Source: Dipylidium caninum
Lineage: Eukaryota > Platyhelminthes > Cestoda > Cyclophyllidea > Dipylidiidae
DNA: 64,000 bases
Reading direction: 5' to 3'
Assembly (NCBI GenBank): GCA_017562135.1
Contig: QEYB01000725.1
Span: forward strand, 501,001-565,000
The notes beneath the pieces are model-generated. The model made no database searches. It was not told where the DNA came from and saw only the letters and a program-made list of their open reading frames with translations. Made by a program: the position numbers and the translations under genes. Below, in pieces: positions 48,392 through 64,000 of this stretch (position 1 is its first letter; every line of letters begins with the position of its first letter).

Positions 48392-49187
48392 GTAAGTATG
48401 AGGAGGGAGGAATATATCATATTTCAGTAGGAAAAAGTAGTGAAGGCACAAAATCTTGGAAAATATCAAGGTTTGAGTCACTATACATATAGCTATGAGG
48501 GATTTAGTGCGCCAAGACGGTGGTAATGGAAGAAGGAGAGATGTGCAATGCTATTAACAAGTAAGTGGTACTGAGAAAGAATGTTAATTTTTTAGAGGGA
48601 GCTTAACAGTTACTAGGAGGGAGGAGATTCAGGTTATTAATATGCAATGCTCCAAAGACGTGGGAGGACCCTCAAGAAAAACTGCTAGCAATCACCAAAG
48701 TGTGGGCGGGTGTTTGCGAAAAACACCTTTTTGAAGGACGCGCTGGAACCGGTTTTTGGTGAACGGTACGAAATTAGTTTCAAAAGGCCATTGTAAACAA
48801 AAATGAATGTTTGCTTCATTAGAAAGGTTGAAAAGTGTGCACTTTGGCAACCCCAATGATGCTAATGATTTTGTACCATTTTAAAATGCTTTTTTGTGCA
48901 CGCAAAAAAAGCAATTGAATTGAAATGGTTATTAGTTGTATGGGCACAGCCTAATACGTATTACGCCTGTATGCTTTATGGGCAGGATCCTAGTGCAAGT
49001 CATCCATCCTTTAACAAGCACGTAGTCGAGTTCTTAAAGTGCCTCTAAATTGCCCCACAAAACTTTTATTACGAATCTTCTTTAAATTTTAAGTAATAAT
49101 ATTCTGGTAATCGTATTTCCACGCGATTCTTTTTATTGATCAATTCAAGGTCGATTATGTCTTTTGAGCCCGCACACATTTATCACG
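48392..49187. other. Divergent intergenic region, small gene / MPC2
   Basis: AT-rich, no exon seen. Probably holds the promoters of both flanking genes. An out-of-frame ATG lies at 49157, 31 nt upstream of the MPC2 start. Confidence 0.5.
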
Positions 49188-49610
49188 ATGGCCGCGGTGT
49201 ATAAGGCGATCGTACGAGTTGGCGATAAGTGTTGTCCAGCCGCATTCCAACCATTCTGGAACCACCCCGCAGGCCCTAAGACTGTATTTTTTTGGGCCCC
49301 TACATTTAAGTGGGTAAGAAAACCTCGTTTTTGGAATGCTGCATTCTATCATTTTCTTCTAATATATCCATTTCTGCAGGGCCTTGTGATTGCTGGGCTT
49401 GCTGACCTCACTCGCCCAGTTGAGAAAGTTAGTGTATTTCAAAGTACTGCTCTGGCGGCCACCGGCTTGATATGGTCCCGTTACTCCATGGTTATAATAC
49501 CCAAGAACTGGAATCTCTTCAGCGTCAATATATTCGTCGGCTGCACTGGTATATACCAACTCTGCCGCATTTTTAGGCACCGCAGAAGTCAAAACAAACC
49601 TCTGGCGTAA
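49188..49610 (+). CDS. MPC2: Mitochondrial pyruvate carrier 2
   Basis: Subunit of the inner-membrane heterodimer (MPC1/MPC2) that imports pyruvate. Exons 49188-49313 and 49380-49610 give 118 residues (human 127). The family core is plain: NHPAGPKTVFFWAPTFKWG, then GLADLTRPVEKVS, ATGLIWSRYSMVIIPKNWNL and FVGCTGIYQLCRI, covering the helices of the carrier. The 66-nt intron is in frame and free of stops, so the region reads as one open frame. Skipping it restores the W-G-L-V junction of the family. The start ATG has a good context (ACGATGG) and matches the family N-terminus length. Confidence 0.95.
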   Translation: MAAVYKAIVRVGDKCCPAAFQPFWNHPAGPKTVFFWAPTFKWVRKPRFWNAAFYHFLLIYPFLQGLVIAGLADLTRPVEKVSVFQSTALAATGLIWSRYSMVIIPKNWNLFSVNIFVGCTGIYQLCRIFRHRRSQNKPLA

Positions 49611-49675
49611 CCATTCTTGGTTGTTCTACCTTACATATCGTTAAAATCCTATGTAGACCTGCTTTAGTGTTTTGG

Positions 49676-49681
49676 AATAAA
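49676..49681 (+). terminator. MPC2 polyadenylation signal AATAAA
   Basis: AATAAA 66 nt after the MPC2 stop codon. Confidence 0.75.
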
Positions 49682-51176
49682 TTCTCCTTATGCATCCATG
49701 GTTTCTTCCGAAAGTTGCCGTTTGTCATCTCCCAAAATTTGCCTAGTTGTCTTTTCATAAAGATTTGTGTTTGACAACGTCCATCCTCTTATACCATTTA
49801 ATAACTTTTACCAAACGCGATATTTCTTGTCTTATTGCGTAAAAAAAAATTTATCATCCTTTCTTTTAATTGGTTGCTTAGTCGACTTTTCGGACTTGGT
49901 CAGTGAGTCATCTTTAACAGGTCATTTTTCACTGACCTCTTTTACACGTTGGGTCATGTTCTGACTCGCTTTACGAGATTCGATGAGGCCAGACCATGAC
50001 CCCGATGGTCTGAATGACAATTTCGATTCATGTAGAATTTTAAGAGTGAACTCCTAATTAGGTTGACACTTCCATTAGATATATCGGTACATCATGTGGT
50101 TTTAATTTCAGTTTGATGTTCTATTCTTTCGACAAGGGCATTGCACGACGTCTCAAGTACACACTTCGGCTTAAAGCGCCTGACAATGTAACCACGCCTT
50201 TTGAGTGAGAGGTTCGCTTTTTGCTAAGGCTTGAATTGAACTGTAAAATGTAGGTTTATGAACCGTGATCGCTTGTTGGAAGGGTTAAATAGCCTTAGTG
50301 GTGTTTGTTTTGTTTTAACTTTTGCCTGTGGGCGGACTCGAAACCTCCAAGTGTGGCGGTGTTAATGCACTGAATATAGGGCTTTCTTATCTATTTTGGC
50401 AATTAAAAGGCGTGGAAATTAGGTGATTTATGTCCTGCGTGGTTGTGCTATGTTTCTTGCTATTCCGCATTTATTCGGAGACCTGGTGCATATTATGCCG
50501 ATAAGAGGACAAAATTGGAGGGGGGAGTATGGGGAATTTGGAGGTTCAACTTTTTGGTCAGGGAACTGTTTGTGGATGGGCTGTTCCGGCTATCATTTGT
50601 CACCCATTTCTTACAGCTTGTGATTCTTCTAGATTCGCCATTTGTTAAGGATTGTCTAACACTAGCGGACAAAAATGATAATAGATACGATGTTGAGAGC
50701 ATTAAGTTTTAGTTGATGAGAGGGCGGAAATCTAACAAACTAAGTAATTATTTAGAAATGGAAATGCAGTGATGGAAACAACTCGCTGTTCTTCAATCAT
50801 GCCAAAAGAAGATTAGCATGAGTTTCGGACTAAAGTTCATTTTCCACTTCCTTTCTCCAAAAGCATGTTAATTACTGTGACAACAGCGTTGGGCGAAATG
50901 TGTTCACTGGAAGGTTCCGTGACTTTCTACAATTTTGTTGCACTGAGCCACAACTTACATTGGAGAACATATGTTAACAGATAATGAAAATTGTAGGTTT
51001 ACTACTTTTGAACAAAGACGCTTTCGCTGAAGTTTTTCTTATTACGACTACGGCTTTGTTGTTTGATGTTTCAATTGGGTTTGGGTTTTTGTTTGATTTA
51101 TCCAAACAAGGCATATTTATGTTTAGTCTGCACTTTTAAATTCAAGGTCAACATCACAATGTACAAAAAAATTCAG
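49682..51176. other. Intergenic between MPC2 and TMEM184
   Basis: AT-rich; no recognisable exon on either strand. Ends in an acceptor-like AATTCAG (51170-51176), 13 nt before the TMEM184 start codon. Confidence 0.5.
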
Positions 51177-51189
51177 ATATGGAGTAAGA

Positions 51190-55643
<4,454 letters not shown>

Positions 55644-55838
55644 CCTCCTGTTGTCACCCATGACTGTCATCGCCGCGCCATTCCAGTCCTCTTGACTTAT
55701 CTTGAAAACACGTGTTCTCCTTAATTAACAAACCATTATTTTCACAGGCAACTGAGATGTATGTTAGTGAGATTTGCGCATTCTCCTGAAATTTATGTGT
55801 ATATTTAATTGTACTGTCCTCTTTGATTTCCATATTGT

Positions 55839-55844
55839 AATAAA
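55839..55844 (+). terminator. TMEM184 polyadenylation signal AATAAA
   Basis: AATAAA 196 nt after the TMEM184 stop codon. Confidence 0.7.
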
Positions 55845-57157
55845 ATTTTGTTCGTTTCTTTCCTTTAAGAAAAACTCCCTGAGCCTATGGGAAACCACTT
55901 TTACCGCTTATTCCATTGTGTAATCTGCACCAAAGATTTGCACGAGGAGACAGCAAATGAAACTTTTAGCATGTAAATAAGGAAAAAAAAAAGGCTAAAG
56001 CTGGCCAAGGAGGCGCGATGGAGTGTGAGTTGAGAGGTGAGCAGCCAGTCAGATCAGCGCGTGAAGATGCGTCCGGCGCCTCCTCGCGCGCCCGACGCGA
56101 CGTAGCGAGGCAAAAATCGATAAGAAAATCGATAAAATGGCGGAGGGGGCAGCCGTGCTGTGGGCCGCGCAGCTGGTGGGTCTGCGCCGCCGCCGCATTT
56201 GAGCGAGGCGCGGCAACGGCTGCCGCGTGGAGGGCGAGTCCTCGTGACAGTCAGCAGTTGCCGTCGTTGGAGGCGGAACGAGTTGGCGCCTCGCATGTCC
56301 CGCGGCAAGGAGTCCGCTCCACCGGTTGAAACGCATGTTTTTATCAGGATCTATGGGAATTTGCATTTCTTTCGCCAGGGTAGGCCAAGATTCGAGTTAG
56401 AATTGTTAATAAGAGCTGTACAATTAGTCTGCACCAAAATGTTTCCGATTGCAGCGAAATTTCTCAGGTAGCAGCAAGGAAATTGTTTGTACAGCGCGGA
56501 TTCCGCCACAAGTGTGTTCGTTTGCTGTACTCTCACGTCTTGTGACATTCGTTATTTGCGAACTCGCCATGAGTTAAAAAGAGAGTGTATAGGCGATTAA
56601 TTTGCCATTTGAAGGCGGACGTCTGTGGGCGTTTGAAGTGCTTCAAAAGTGCACGTGGGCCGAGTGCGAGCTTCCATCCTCTTCCCACTCGGCGTGCCCC
56701 CGCACCACCAGCACCGCAACTCCCCCCCGCCACCCGACCCTGTCTGCTGTCTGCTGTCAACACTCGGGTTTGGGGCGAGGAGACAGGGCAACAGGCGTGC
56801 CAAACTCCCGGACTCTTTCACTCGCGCAGTAATGCGCACTGAGGGATTTTGGGGAGATTTCCACGAAAGGGCGAAGGGTATTTTTAAAAAAAAATTCAAC
56901 CAATCCCTCGAAGCCCCCGTATCTCGAGGCGTGTTTTTAATCTAGCATCTAATGCGAGCCTCTCGTTAGTGGGCGGGGGGAGGGACCGCGGGGCGGAGAG
57001 GTGCTTTGCCTTCCACGGTGGAAGGGTGTGAGATGAGGGCCTTCGACGGGTGTCCCTTACCGCGGCGGATGGACGAAAGACACCCAGTGCGGCACTCGAG
57101 GGACACTTCGCCACGCCGTCCAGGCGGGAGGAGCATATCGCAAGAGTAGAAGGACCG
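55845..57157. other. Convergent intergenic region, TMEM184 / neuregulin
   Basis: AT-rich to about 55.98 kb, then GC-rich. An ATG in strong context at 56137 (AAAATGGCGGAGG) begins a 13-codon frame that runs into a GTGGGT donor-like site. It could be the first exon of a plus-strand gene, but no continuation was found. Not annotated as a gene. Confidence 0.35.
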
Positions 57158-57163
57158 TTTATT
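57158..57163 (-). terminator. Neuregulin polyadenylation signal AATAAA
   Basis: AATAAA on the minus strand 187 nt after the neuregulin stop codon. Confidence 0.6.
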
Positions 57164-57335
57164 CAATGCCTTTTCATCAAAAAAATACCTGGTTGGCGTG
57201 TAAGTTTGTACAATCGCGTGAAAGACGGTGAAATGCGCACTGATGTGTGAAGTTATCTGATTGTGTTCATTTCAGAGGAACAACAATTCGAGCTCGGGCT
57301 ACTGCGATCAGCGAAGGCGGCGACCATCATCTGCT

Positions 57336-57350
57336 CTCTCTCTCTCTCAA
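57336..57350. repeat. (TC)n repeat
   Basis: About seven TC units directly beyond the neuregulin stop codon, in its 3' UTR. Confidence 0.9.
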
Positions 57351-60300
57351 CTACAGAAAAGCGGGGTTTCTACAGTTCGGCATGCGGAGGTTTGTCGCCG
57401 TGTCCGTTTCCTGCTCTTCGATGGCGTCGAGGACGTCGACCGCCAGGTTGATGCGTTGCGGTTGCTGCAGCGAAGTGATTCGGGCCAGACTGGCTGTGGC
57501 GGACTCGTCGGGAGGCCTTCTTTTTCCTACAACATTAAAAACTTTAAGTGGAATCGCCCGGTCCAAGCAACGAGGGCTGTGGCAGTCCGGTTGTGTTAGC
57601 GCCGCCTCATCGGCGGAGCATTTCGGTGAGGGGACCTCTTGCACAGCGGACTGACCGTCGGCGGGGCGCTCGCCGGGGCGAAGGCGGGCGTAGGGCGGGC
57701 TCTGGGGCAGCATGTTGGCGAGGAATCGGCTCTTCTGGTACGGTGGCTGGAGGCTCGGCGAATGCGGTGGTGTGAGGGGTGGAGGCGGTGGTTCAATCGT
57801 GTTCACTTGGACGTACTGGAAGGCCACTTTCGGTTAATTTGATTTACACGAATTTTAGAGGGGATGTGCGCAATCAGAAATGTTTCCTACCTGCGATTTG
57901 AAGAGAACCTCGTCTCCACGCATTATTCTGCGCCGTTTTCTACAAAGTAAGGGTGCATTCGAGTAGTAGTTGCCCTGTGTTGGGCGACAGGAGCAGCCAA
58001 AGTCGAAAATGCGCTGCATCGCAGCAAAGTAGCCCAACTCCCAAGTGCCGGCTAACTAGGGAGGGCGAGGGAGGCGAGGGGGGCCCGAGGGGTAAGTTCT
58101 GCCCCGCCAGGCTGATGGCACCACACTTTGTGGGGGGGGGGGCGGTGAAACGCCGGCATACACAAATAGTCGGAGAGGAAGTTGAAGGACCACGGACAGA
58201 CTGGCGCGAAGCCTCCCCAACCCCCACTCCCCATCTCCTCCCCCGCCTCAGGTCCTGCCCCCAGCCAAATTCACCGTTTCCCGCTCTCCGCCGTCCAGTC
58301 GCCAGGTCGTGACAGGCTGAAGCCGGTGGAGGTGCGAGGGAGTCGGGAGGGGGGGGGAGAAGAGACGGTGACTTCCTCCCAGCGCAATTTTTAACCCATA
58401 ATTATCAAATTATCCTCCAATCGTGAGGAAAAGCACTTACGATGATCATTTGGCCAAAAAGTCTTCACAAAGTTTAGGATTTTTTGTGTGTGTAGTTTAA
58501 AACAACCGAGAGGAAACCAGGGAGCAAGTAAAAGTTCCATCTAAAGCGCTGACGCCTTAACTCGAGCAACTTACTCTCGCCCACAACGTCTCCTCCCGTC
58601 TCTACCAATGGCCAAATGTGAGAAAAATATGCCGCACTGGTTGAAATTTTCTTCCCACACCCTTTCTAGTTCACTCGCCCACAGGCGGAGGTGAGATTTT
58701 TTCCCAAATTTCACGGGTCCCACGCATTTTCAGTAGTTAATACTTTTCCATGGACAGAGAAGGCGAGGAGCGACAGCAGCCGGGGCAGGAGAGGCCGGGC
58801 ATTTCGAGTCGGGTGCTTTTCAAACGCCAGTTGGACGACGCCCTTCGCCCAGCCCAGCCCCGCCCCGCCCCGCCCCGCCCCCTTTCAAAAGGCAGGAGTC
58901 GTGGCCCGAAAAGAAAAGGAGTGGAGCAGAGAATGCGTGTTTAAAGGGGAGCACTCACTTGGCCCGTAGGTCTTTGCGTCGGAAGACTAAGATTATAACG
59001 ATGACAATTAGGCCGAAGAGCGCAATGAAGGCAAATTGGAGGACAATTTGCAGCCAGAAGTTGCCAACATGCCCCTCGGACTTGGATGAAAAGACTAGGG
59101 GGGAAAGGCAAAAGGTCAGGCGACGAGCGCGTCTCTTCTGCGGGGAGGCAAGGAGAAACCAAAAGAAGTTACCCTTCCGTTTGTTAATCACAGCACGCAC
59201 AGACACCGCGTCGAAATGAAAAAACCCCCCGCCCCGTGGGGGGTTACCGACAAAGAGGGAGGCTGGGGCAAGGACGCCTAAACGCAGTGACCAGCGGGTT
59301 GTCAGTGGAGCAGAGGGCGACCCTCGTTGTGATGTCGGGGGGAAGGGGGTGTTGTGGGGCAATGACGCGGGTGATGGGCGTTGGGGAAGACCACGTGGCA
59401 CCATCCGTTTACGTGGGAGCGGAGGGGGGCGGGTGGCTGTGGGTGGGTGATCGCCTCGGCGGCTGGTGGCGGCGTCGGCGGTGCTCATTCGCCTGCCACA
59501 CGACCGCCCCGTTGCCCAACCCGCCGCACCGCGTGGGCGACCGGTCTCGACGGGGGGCGGGGGCGGGGTGCTGCGGGGGGCGCGTGAAACAAGTGCTCTC
59601 GCGGCGTTGTGCACCCAGCACCCACAGTGACACCCTACAAACTCGTGCTTCTTCGACTGCGTCGCGGAGTGTGACGGCCGCTTCCAACTTCCTCGGGAGG
59701 ACAGAAGCGTCACACCGAAAGGAGGAGCGCCGATGGAGGCCACTTACACCAGCCGCGGGGTCGGCAAATTCACAAAAAAAGCTGATTAGGTGGGCAAACG
59801 AAAGGGCAGGGGAGGAGTCAAAGCGCAAAAAAAGTAGAAGGAGAAGGAGAAAAACAAAACGGTTAAGTGGGGTCAGCCAGAATTACGGGCATTGCGGTGG
59901 CGCGAATAACGCATTACCTGTCATTTCTAAAAGAACCGAGCGAAAAAAATAAGTCAACCTTCTCTCCCGGCGTGGCGTCTACTGCCACCTCATCGTGTGA
60001 GCTTCTCCCGCCGAATCGTCTAGCGGGCGGGCGGAGAAGGGGCGGGCGGAGGGTTAATGGGGGGTTTCAGGGCTCACCGATTCCACTGGTCCGAAATTGG
60101 CACTGGTCGCCGACGAATCCCTCGTGGCAGCTGGAGTGGAGACGGGCTAAGTTACTGGCATGAAAGGGAGTGGGGACGAAGACGATGCGTGGCGCCTTAC
60201 TTGCATTTGCGCTCCGCGGGATTCGAGCGCTTGGCGAAGCACTCGCCGTCGTTGAAGCAGTGGTTTTCGTCCGGTGGACAGGGCTCCAGGTCCCGCGAGT

Positions 60301-63174
60301 CTACACGCAACGCGATTCCTATCAGTCTTTTCGCTCTGTGAGTTAGTACAAGACAAATTCCACCAAGGTGAAGCAACCACCTGATTTCACTCGCAATGTT
60401 CACCTCCGCGTCACATATATGTGACACGAGGTTTTCTCTACCATTAGAGTGAACTCTTAGTCCTTAATTATGGGGGGGAACAGAAGGAGGCAGGTGAGAT
60501 CACCGCGAAGGAATGCGCGTTAGAGTTGGGGGAGTGGAGAGGGCGGCAGCCGCCAAGGCGATGGACGCCCTCACGACCGCCCGGCCGCGGTGTCGCGGGA
60601 AGGTGGTGCGCGACTTCGACTTACCCATCGCGACTTCCTGATCCACCAGCGACACACCGGCGGTAGACACTGCGGTAAGGGAAAAAGAAGAGGCTTCAGT
60701 GGGTTGCATTCCCGTCCCCGTAGGCCCCGAGGAAAAGACGCCATCTGACGCGGAGGCAACTGGGCCCTCCACAACCTTCGGCTGGTTAACTTTCTAGACT
60801 GTGGTGAATGGGTGACGGTGGCGGGAAAGGAGAAAAATAAGAGAGCCTCCTCTTCCGGCCCCACACCCATTTCATCAGACCATGCAAGTGTGTAAAATCG
60901 CCCTCATAAAAACAAACCTCGCAGTTGCATCAGTGATTGTGTGGCGCCGAGGGAGTTTTTGGCCTTGCAAACGTAGTCCCCGTTGTCCAGTAAAACCAGA
61001 TTGTCTATTTCCAAAACGGCGTGTCTCACGTGATTGTTTAATCTGAAAAGGAGGATCGGAAGACTTTCGACTCGGCGGCCAGTCCTCTCAGCCCTCGGGC
61101 GTCCACCCTACGGCTTTTCGCCTTCTCCCACTCAACTCAAACAACAATAAAGGCGGTGTCGTCCCCGCCTCTCACCCTTCCGCGCTTCACTCGGCAGCCA
61201 GATTAGTGAAAGAGAGAAAGATTAGTGTGTGGCACTCCTTTTACCCCCGTGTATGTGCCGGAAGACTGAGCAAGGACTTATGCTAATGAAAGTACCGGAC
61301 TAAAAATAGCGCAGAGCAGAATTTGTTGCTCCTAATGTAACAACGTCGCCCTCGTTATTCTCTCCATTCTGACACACTTTTATGCTTGTTGTGAGTTGGC
61401 AAGTGAGCCCTCGCGAATGCCAACTTCAACATTTTTTTGATCACGCTGAGCCTTGGTGGCAGAGACTGACAGTGACTGACTGGTTTGCGGGCAGAGGCAC
61501 CGACTGCCGACGGAGGTGACGTTGACTTACTGGACGACCTCCACCCTAACGTCTCGTCCGCTCGTCACAATGTCGACGGGGTAGTTGTCCTTGTACCACA
61601 TCACCACCGGCAGGGGGTTCCCCTCCGCTACGCAGGTGGCGTTGAAGTTCTCGCCGAAGCGCAGTGTGGCCGGCTCGAAAGAGTTGAGTCGAGGAGGATC
61701 TAAACAACAACAAAAAACAATTTAAAAGGAAATAGAGTCCTTGGTGGATGCGAAAGGGGTAAATGATTAGAGTATACAAAATATGCCGCATTGTCTAATC
61801 TGGCATAGCCAAAAATGGCAACTAAAAATAAAATTACGCACACGTAGTGTGGAGCAAGGCGCATATCGTGTGTTTAGATATTTTAATGCCTACCCTGTCT
61901 TATAATCTTGAGACAAGCACTTCATGGTTAACAATCGCCTTAGTCTCGCCACTTAATTTTGCCGTCACGAACCCCGCACTGTTGGAAAAGGAGCGCACAT
62001 GCCTGCTGTAGAAGTGGCGCAGACAGATCCTGCGCCAGGTACATTTAGCCGAGGAGAATATTGGCGCAGTTGGAGGTTGGGTGGTGCACAATTTCAGTAG
62101 TATCCCCTCAACACACGCGTCTGCATTTCGCTGAACTGAACTACCAGTCAATCAGCCGTGTGCCGAAAGCATTCCCACTCCTTCACTCATCACCGATTTG
62201 CCGCATTCAGTGAGCGATGCTCTATCTCACTCCCCCCCCCTCTCTGCCGCCGCGCATGACTCATCCAACTGCCTATGCCCGACGGGGTTGAGTTTATTGA
62301 TTTCCCCACCGCGAGTCCGATCGATATAAATAAATCGATGCGCGCACGTGTATCACAGTGAATAAAGTGGGTATGTGTGACCGGAGGAATTTTTAGCGTA
62401 CACTGACTAATGTGGTAGGTTGAAAATTGAACATAATATTTGCGAAAGACATTCTCCACTCTCAACGACGACTGTGCATATTTTGTAACGTATTCCCTTA
62501 ATAGGAGATGAAAACTTTTTTTAATGCGATTTCATAAGTGTTAGTGTGTCAAAAAAGCAAAATATGAGGGGGTAAAGCTCATGCTCCTCTCCAAATCACC
62601 CGTCATCTTGATAATAATAACAAGTTTGGAAATCATTCGTAAAATGGCAAAACGGAATGGCTTACAACATGTTTTACAAAGAGATTGTAGGATTTCGGCG
62701 TTCACCTGTTCATTTAACGTCAGGACGGGTCCGGACAGGGCGAATATACGCAAATTGCTTCCGGGATAAACTAACATTTCCCCTGTATCTGTCACTAGAA
62801 ATGCATACTTCGCATTTTTTTGAAAATGCTCCAGACATCCAAATTTTTGATGGGATAAAGCAAAATTCGGATTTGCCGAAGTCGGCGATTTGTTCGTGGG
62901 CATGTAGAAGCGCCGAAGCACGACCCGTGGAGGTACCACATCCCGGTCAGGCTTTGTCAAAACTTGGGTGACTAGAACCACGAGATCAAATTCCTTATCC
63001 CCCACCACAGGAATCATCTCCTGCAGTCGGGCGTAGAGGACGATGGGCGAGGAGAGGAGGTACTGGCGAATCTCGGCCGAGGTGAGCGTCGGACCGCACC
63101 GCGGGGATGGAATCGCTTTCGCATTGCCCATGACAGAGGGGGAGCAGCAGAAGGGAGGCCAACAGCGACAGCAT
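57351..63174 (-). CDS. Neuregulin-type EGF-family ligand precursor
   Basis: Complete, 540 residues; EGF-receptor/ErbB ligand by domain content. Exons, right to left: 63100-63174, 62666-63071, 61531-61699, 60918-61042, 60625-60669, 60201-60300, 60078-60130, 58959-59094, 57891-57939, 57351-57815. Signal peptide MLSLLASLLLLPLCHG. Residues 26-160 resemble the cysteine-bearing N-terminal domain of GGF2/NRG2-type neuregulins (FGCLEHFQKNAKYAFLVT, AEILQSLCKTC). Ig domain about 161-258, with C183, W195 and DNGDYVC (C242). A short Ser/Thr/Val linker exon follows. EGF domain C281-C317 with spacing 6-5-11-1-8 (HCFNDGECF, CNCHEGFVGDQC). Transmembrane helix about 339-362 (LFGLIVIVIILVF) is followed by basic RRK and a Pro-rich tail. 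The intron inside EGF lies just before the fifth cysteine, as in vertebrate neuregulin. The exon 1/2 junction relies on a 28-nt intron. Confidence 0.88.
58137..58148. repeat. Poly-G run in a neuregulin intron
   Basis: Run of about ten G residues within the intron between the transmembrane and juxtamembrane exons. Confidence 0.8.
58852..58882. repeat. (CCCCG)n repeat
   Basis: Five-base CCCCG unit repeated about five times in a neuregulin intron. Confidence 0.9.
63072..63099 (-). other. Candidate 28-nt intron at the neuregulin 5' end
   Basis: GTGCGG to GGCCGAG on the minus strand, phase 0. It joins the signal-peptide frame to the frame of the N-terminal domain (IRQYLLSSPIVLYARLQEM). The alternative is one extra C in the C5 run at 63138-63142. 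Confidence 0.45.
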
Positions 63175-63253
63175 TTCTGATATTAGTGCTTTTCATCCAC
63201 CAATTTTTTCTGCAATTGCCACCATCCGCCTTTGTGATGTGGAGTTGAGAGTA

Positions 63254-63259
63254 CTTATA
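63254..63259 (-). promoter_or_regulatory. Possible TATA box of the neuregulin gene
   Basis: CATATAAG on the minus strand, 80 nt upstream of the start ATG, a spacing that fits a short 5' UTR. Sequence match only. Confidence 0.35.
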
Positions 63260-64000
63260 TGCAGTGCGGGGGCGCTATCTGGCGCTGCTTTCATAGGCCC
63301 ATTCCTACTCCATGCCTTCTTCTATTTTCCATTTGCCTAAGAATTTCCACGAGTGTTTGTGTGTGGAGGCATGTGTGATGTCAGGGTGATGCATTCACAG
63401 CTCCGCCGCCAGTGGCCCGTTCCAAAGGCCACTGGAACGTGGCGCGTGGCTGCACTGTGCCAAGCCTGTGTGCTTGGCGTTTCCCTCAAGGCAACTCGCG
63501 GGCTGGAAGCGCTCCGTGTGACTCAGTCGAGGCCCTCGGGCACTGGAGAAGAAGGCGTCGACGCGCCTGATGGATGCCCCTCGGGGCTGTGGGCGACGTG
63601 TCACTCTTCTCAAGCACTCCGCTCCGCCTGCTATGACGCTACGCTCCCCAAAATGAGGTCGACGGCGTATTCTACCGGTTTCTTTTAAAGCCGTTTTAGC
63701 TTTAATTCCTCTATTAGCACTTGTAGGCTCAACAATTATACCGTAGGGTATCAATGAAAATATTAACAAATTTTTAATTATTTTCATAGATAAGACCTTC
63801 GTCCAATCTTTATAAATGAATCATACTTTCATCAAATTTACAACAGGGAATCATTCTTCCCTAATCCAAAAAGGCCATTTCAATCGGCACACGGTGAGGA
63901 GTGACCACTGAGAGATGGTTGAAAGAGGCCCCCGACAATCGGGGTGGACACCGTCGATGTTCACTGTGATTGAGGCAGCGGAACGCAGGCGAAGTCCTTC
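63260..64000. other. Upstream flank of neuregulin
   Basis: GC-moderate; open frames on both strands at 63353-63787 overlap and show no family motif. Nothing supported as a gene. Confidence 0.45.

Noticed and set aside
56137..56177. ATGGCGG start followed by a GTGGGT donor-like site on the plus strand
   Set aside because: Only 13 codons and no second exon found; not enough for a gene call.
58955..59743. 262-codon minus-strand frame read as one protein
   Set aside because: Only the last 46 codons (transmembrane exon, 58959-59094) are coding; the rest is intron, by acceptor and phase.

Overview
This is a eukaryotic, spliced genomic window, most likely from a parasitic flatworm (Platyhelminthes; tapeworm-like). 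This is inferred from four things. Coding exons are small and separated by two intron size classes, about 25-40 nt and about 65-82 nt, plus some long introns. Several genes have a 3' splice site a few bases before the start codon with no visible upstream exon, as expected for spliced-leader trans-splicing. The noggin protein has the enlarged insert of the flatworm noggin-like class. The window is poor in transposons. The species cannot be named from the sequence.

Layout. 0.6-1.9 kb: 5' part of SRRT/ARS2 (minus). 1.9-9.0 kb: gene-poor, strongly GC-rich from about 3.6 to 8.7 kb. 9.0-10.3 kb: a noggin-like BMP antagonist (minus). 10.3-23.1 kb: a long stretch without a recognisable gene, with GC-rich parts (11-15 kb) and simple repeats. 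23.15-23.67 kb: RNA polymerase II subunit RPB4/POLR2D (plus) with three introns of 30-34 nt. 24.7-27.5 kb: a multi-exon gene I do not recognise (plus). 28.1-41.9 kb: casein kinase 1 delta/epsilon (minus, seven coding exons, complete), whose first intron is GC-AG. 43.2-48.0 kb: a myotubularin-related pseudophosphatase of the MTMR9 type (plus, 15 coding exons, complete). 48.1-48.4 kb: a very small gene, possibly the KEOPS subunit GON7 (minus), tail-to-tail with MTMR9. 49.2-49.6 kb: mitochondrial pyruvate carrier 2 (plus). 51.2-55.6 kb: a TMEM184A/B-like seven-helix protein (plus), with one apparent single-base frame break. 57.4-63.2 kb: a complete neuregulin-type ligand precursor (minus) with signal peptide, type-II-like N-terminal domain, Ig, EGF, transmembrane helix and proline-rich tail.

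The genes do not form one pathway. Most are housekeeping (RNA processing, transcription, pyruvate import, phosphoinositide regulation). Two are secreted or membrane-bound developmental signals (noggin-like, neuregulin), and casein kinase 1 is a signalling kinase. The two signalling genes lie beside the largest GC-rich, gene-poor stretches.

Exon boundaries were set by hand from splice consensus, reading phase and remembered family sequence. They are firm where phase and homology agree (POLR2D, CK1, MTMR9, MPC2, neuregulin, most of SRRT and TMEM184). They are tentative in the unrecognised gene's 3' end, the TMEM184 tail, and the 5' ends of noggin-like and neuregulin.
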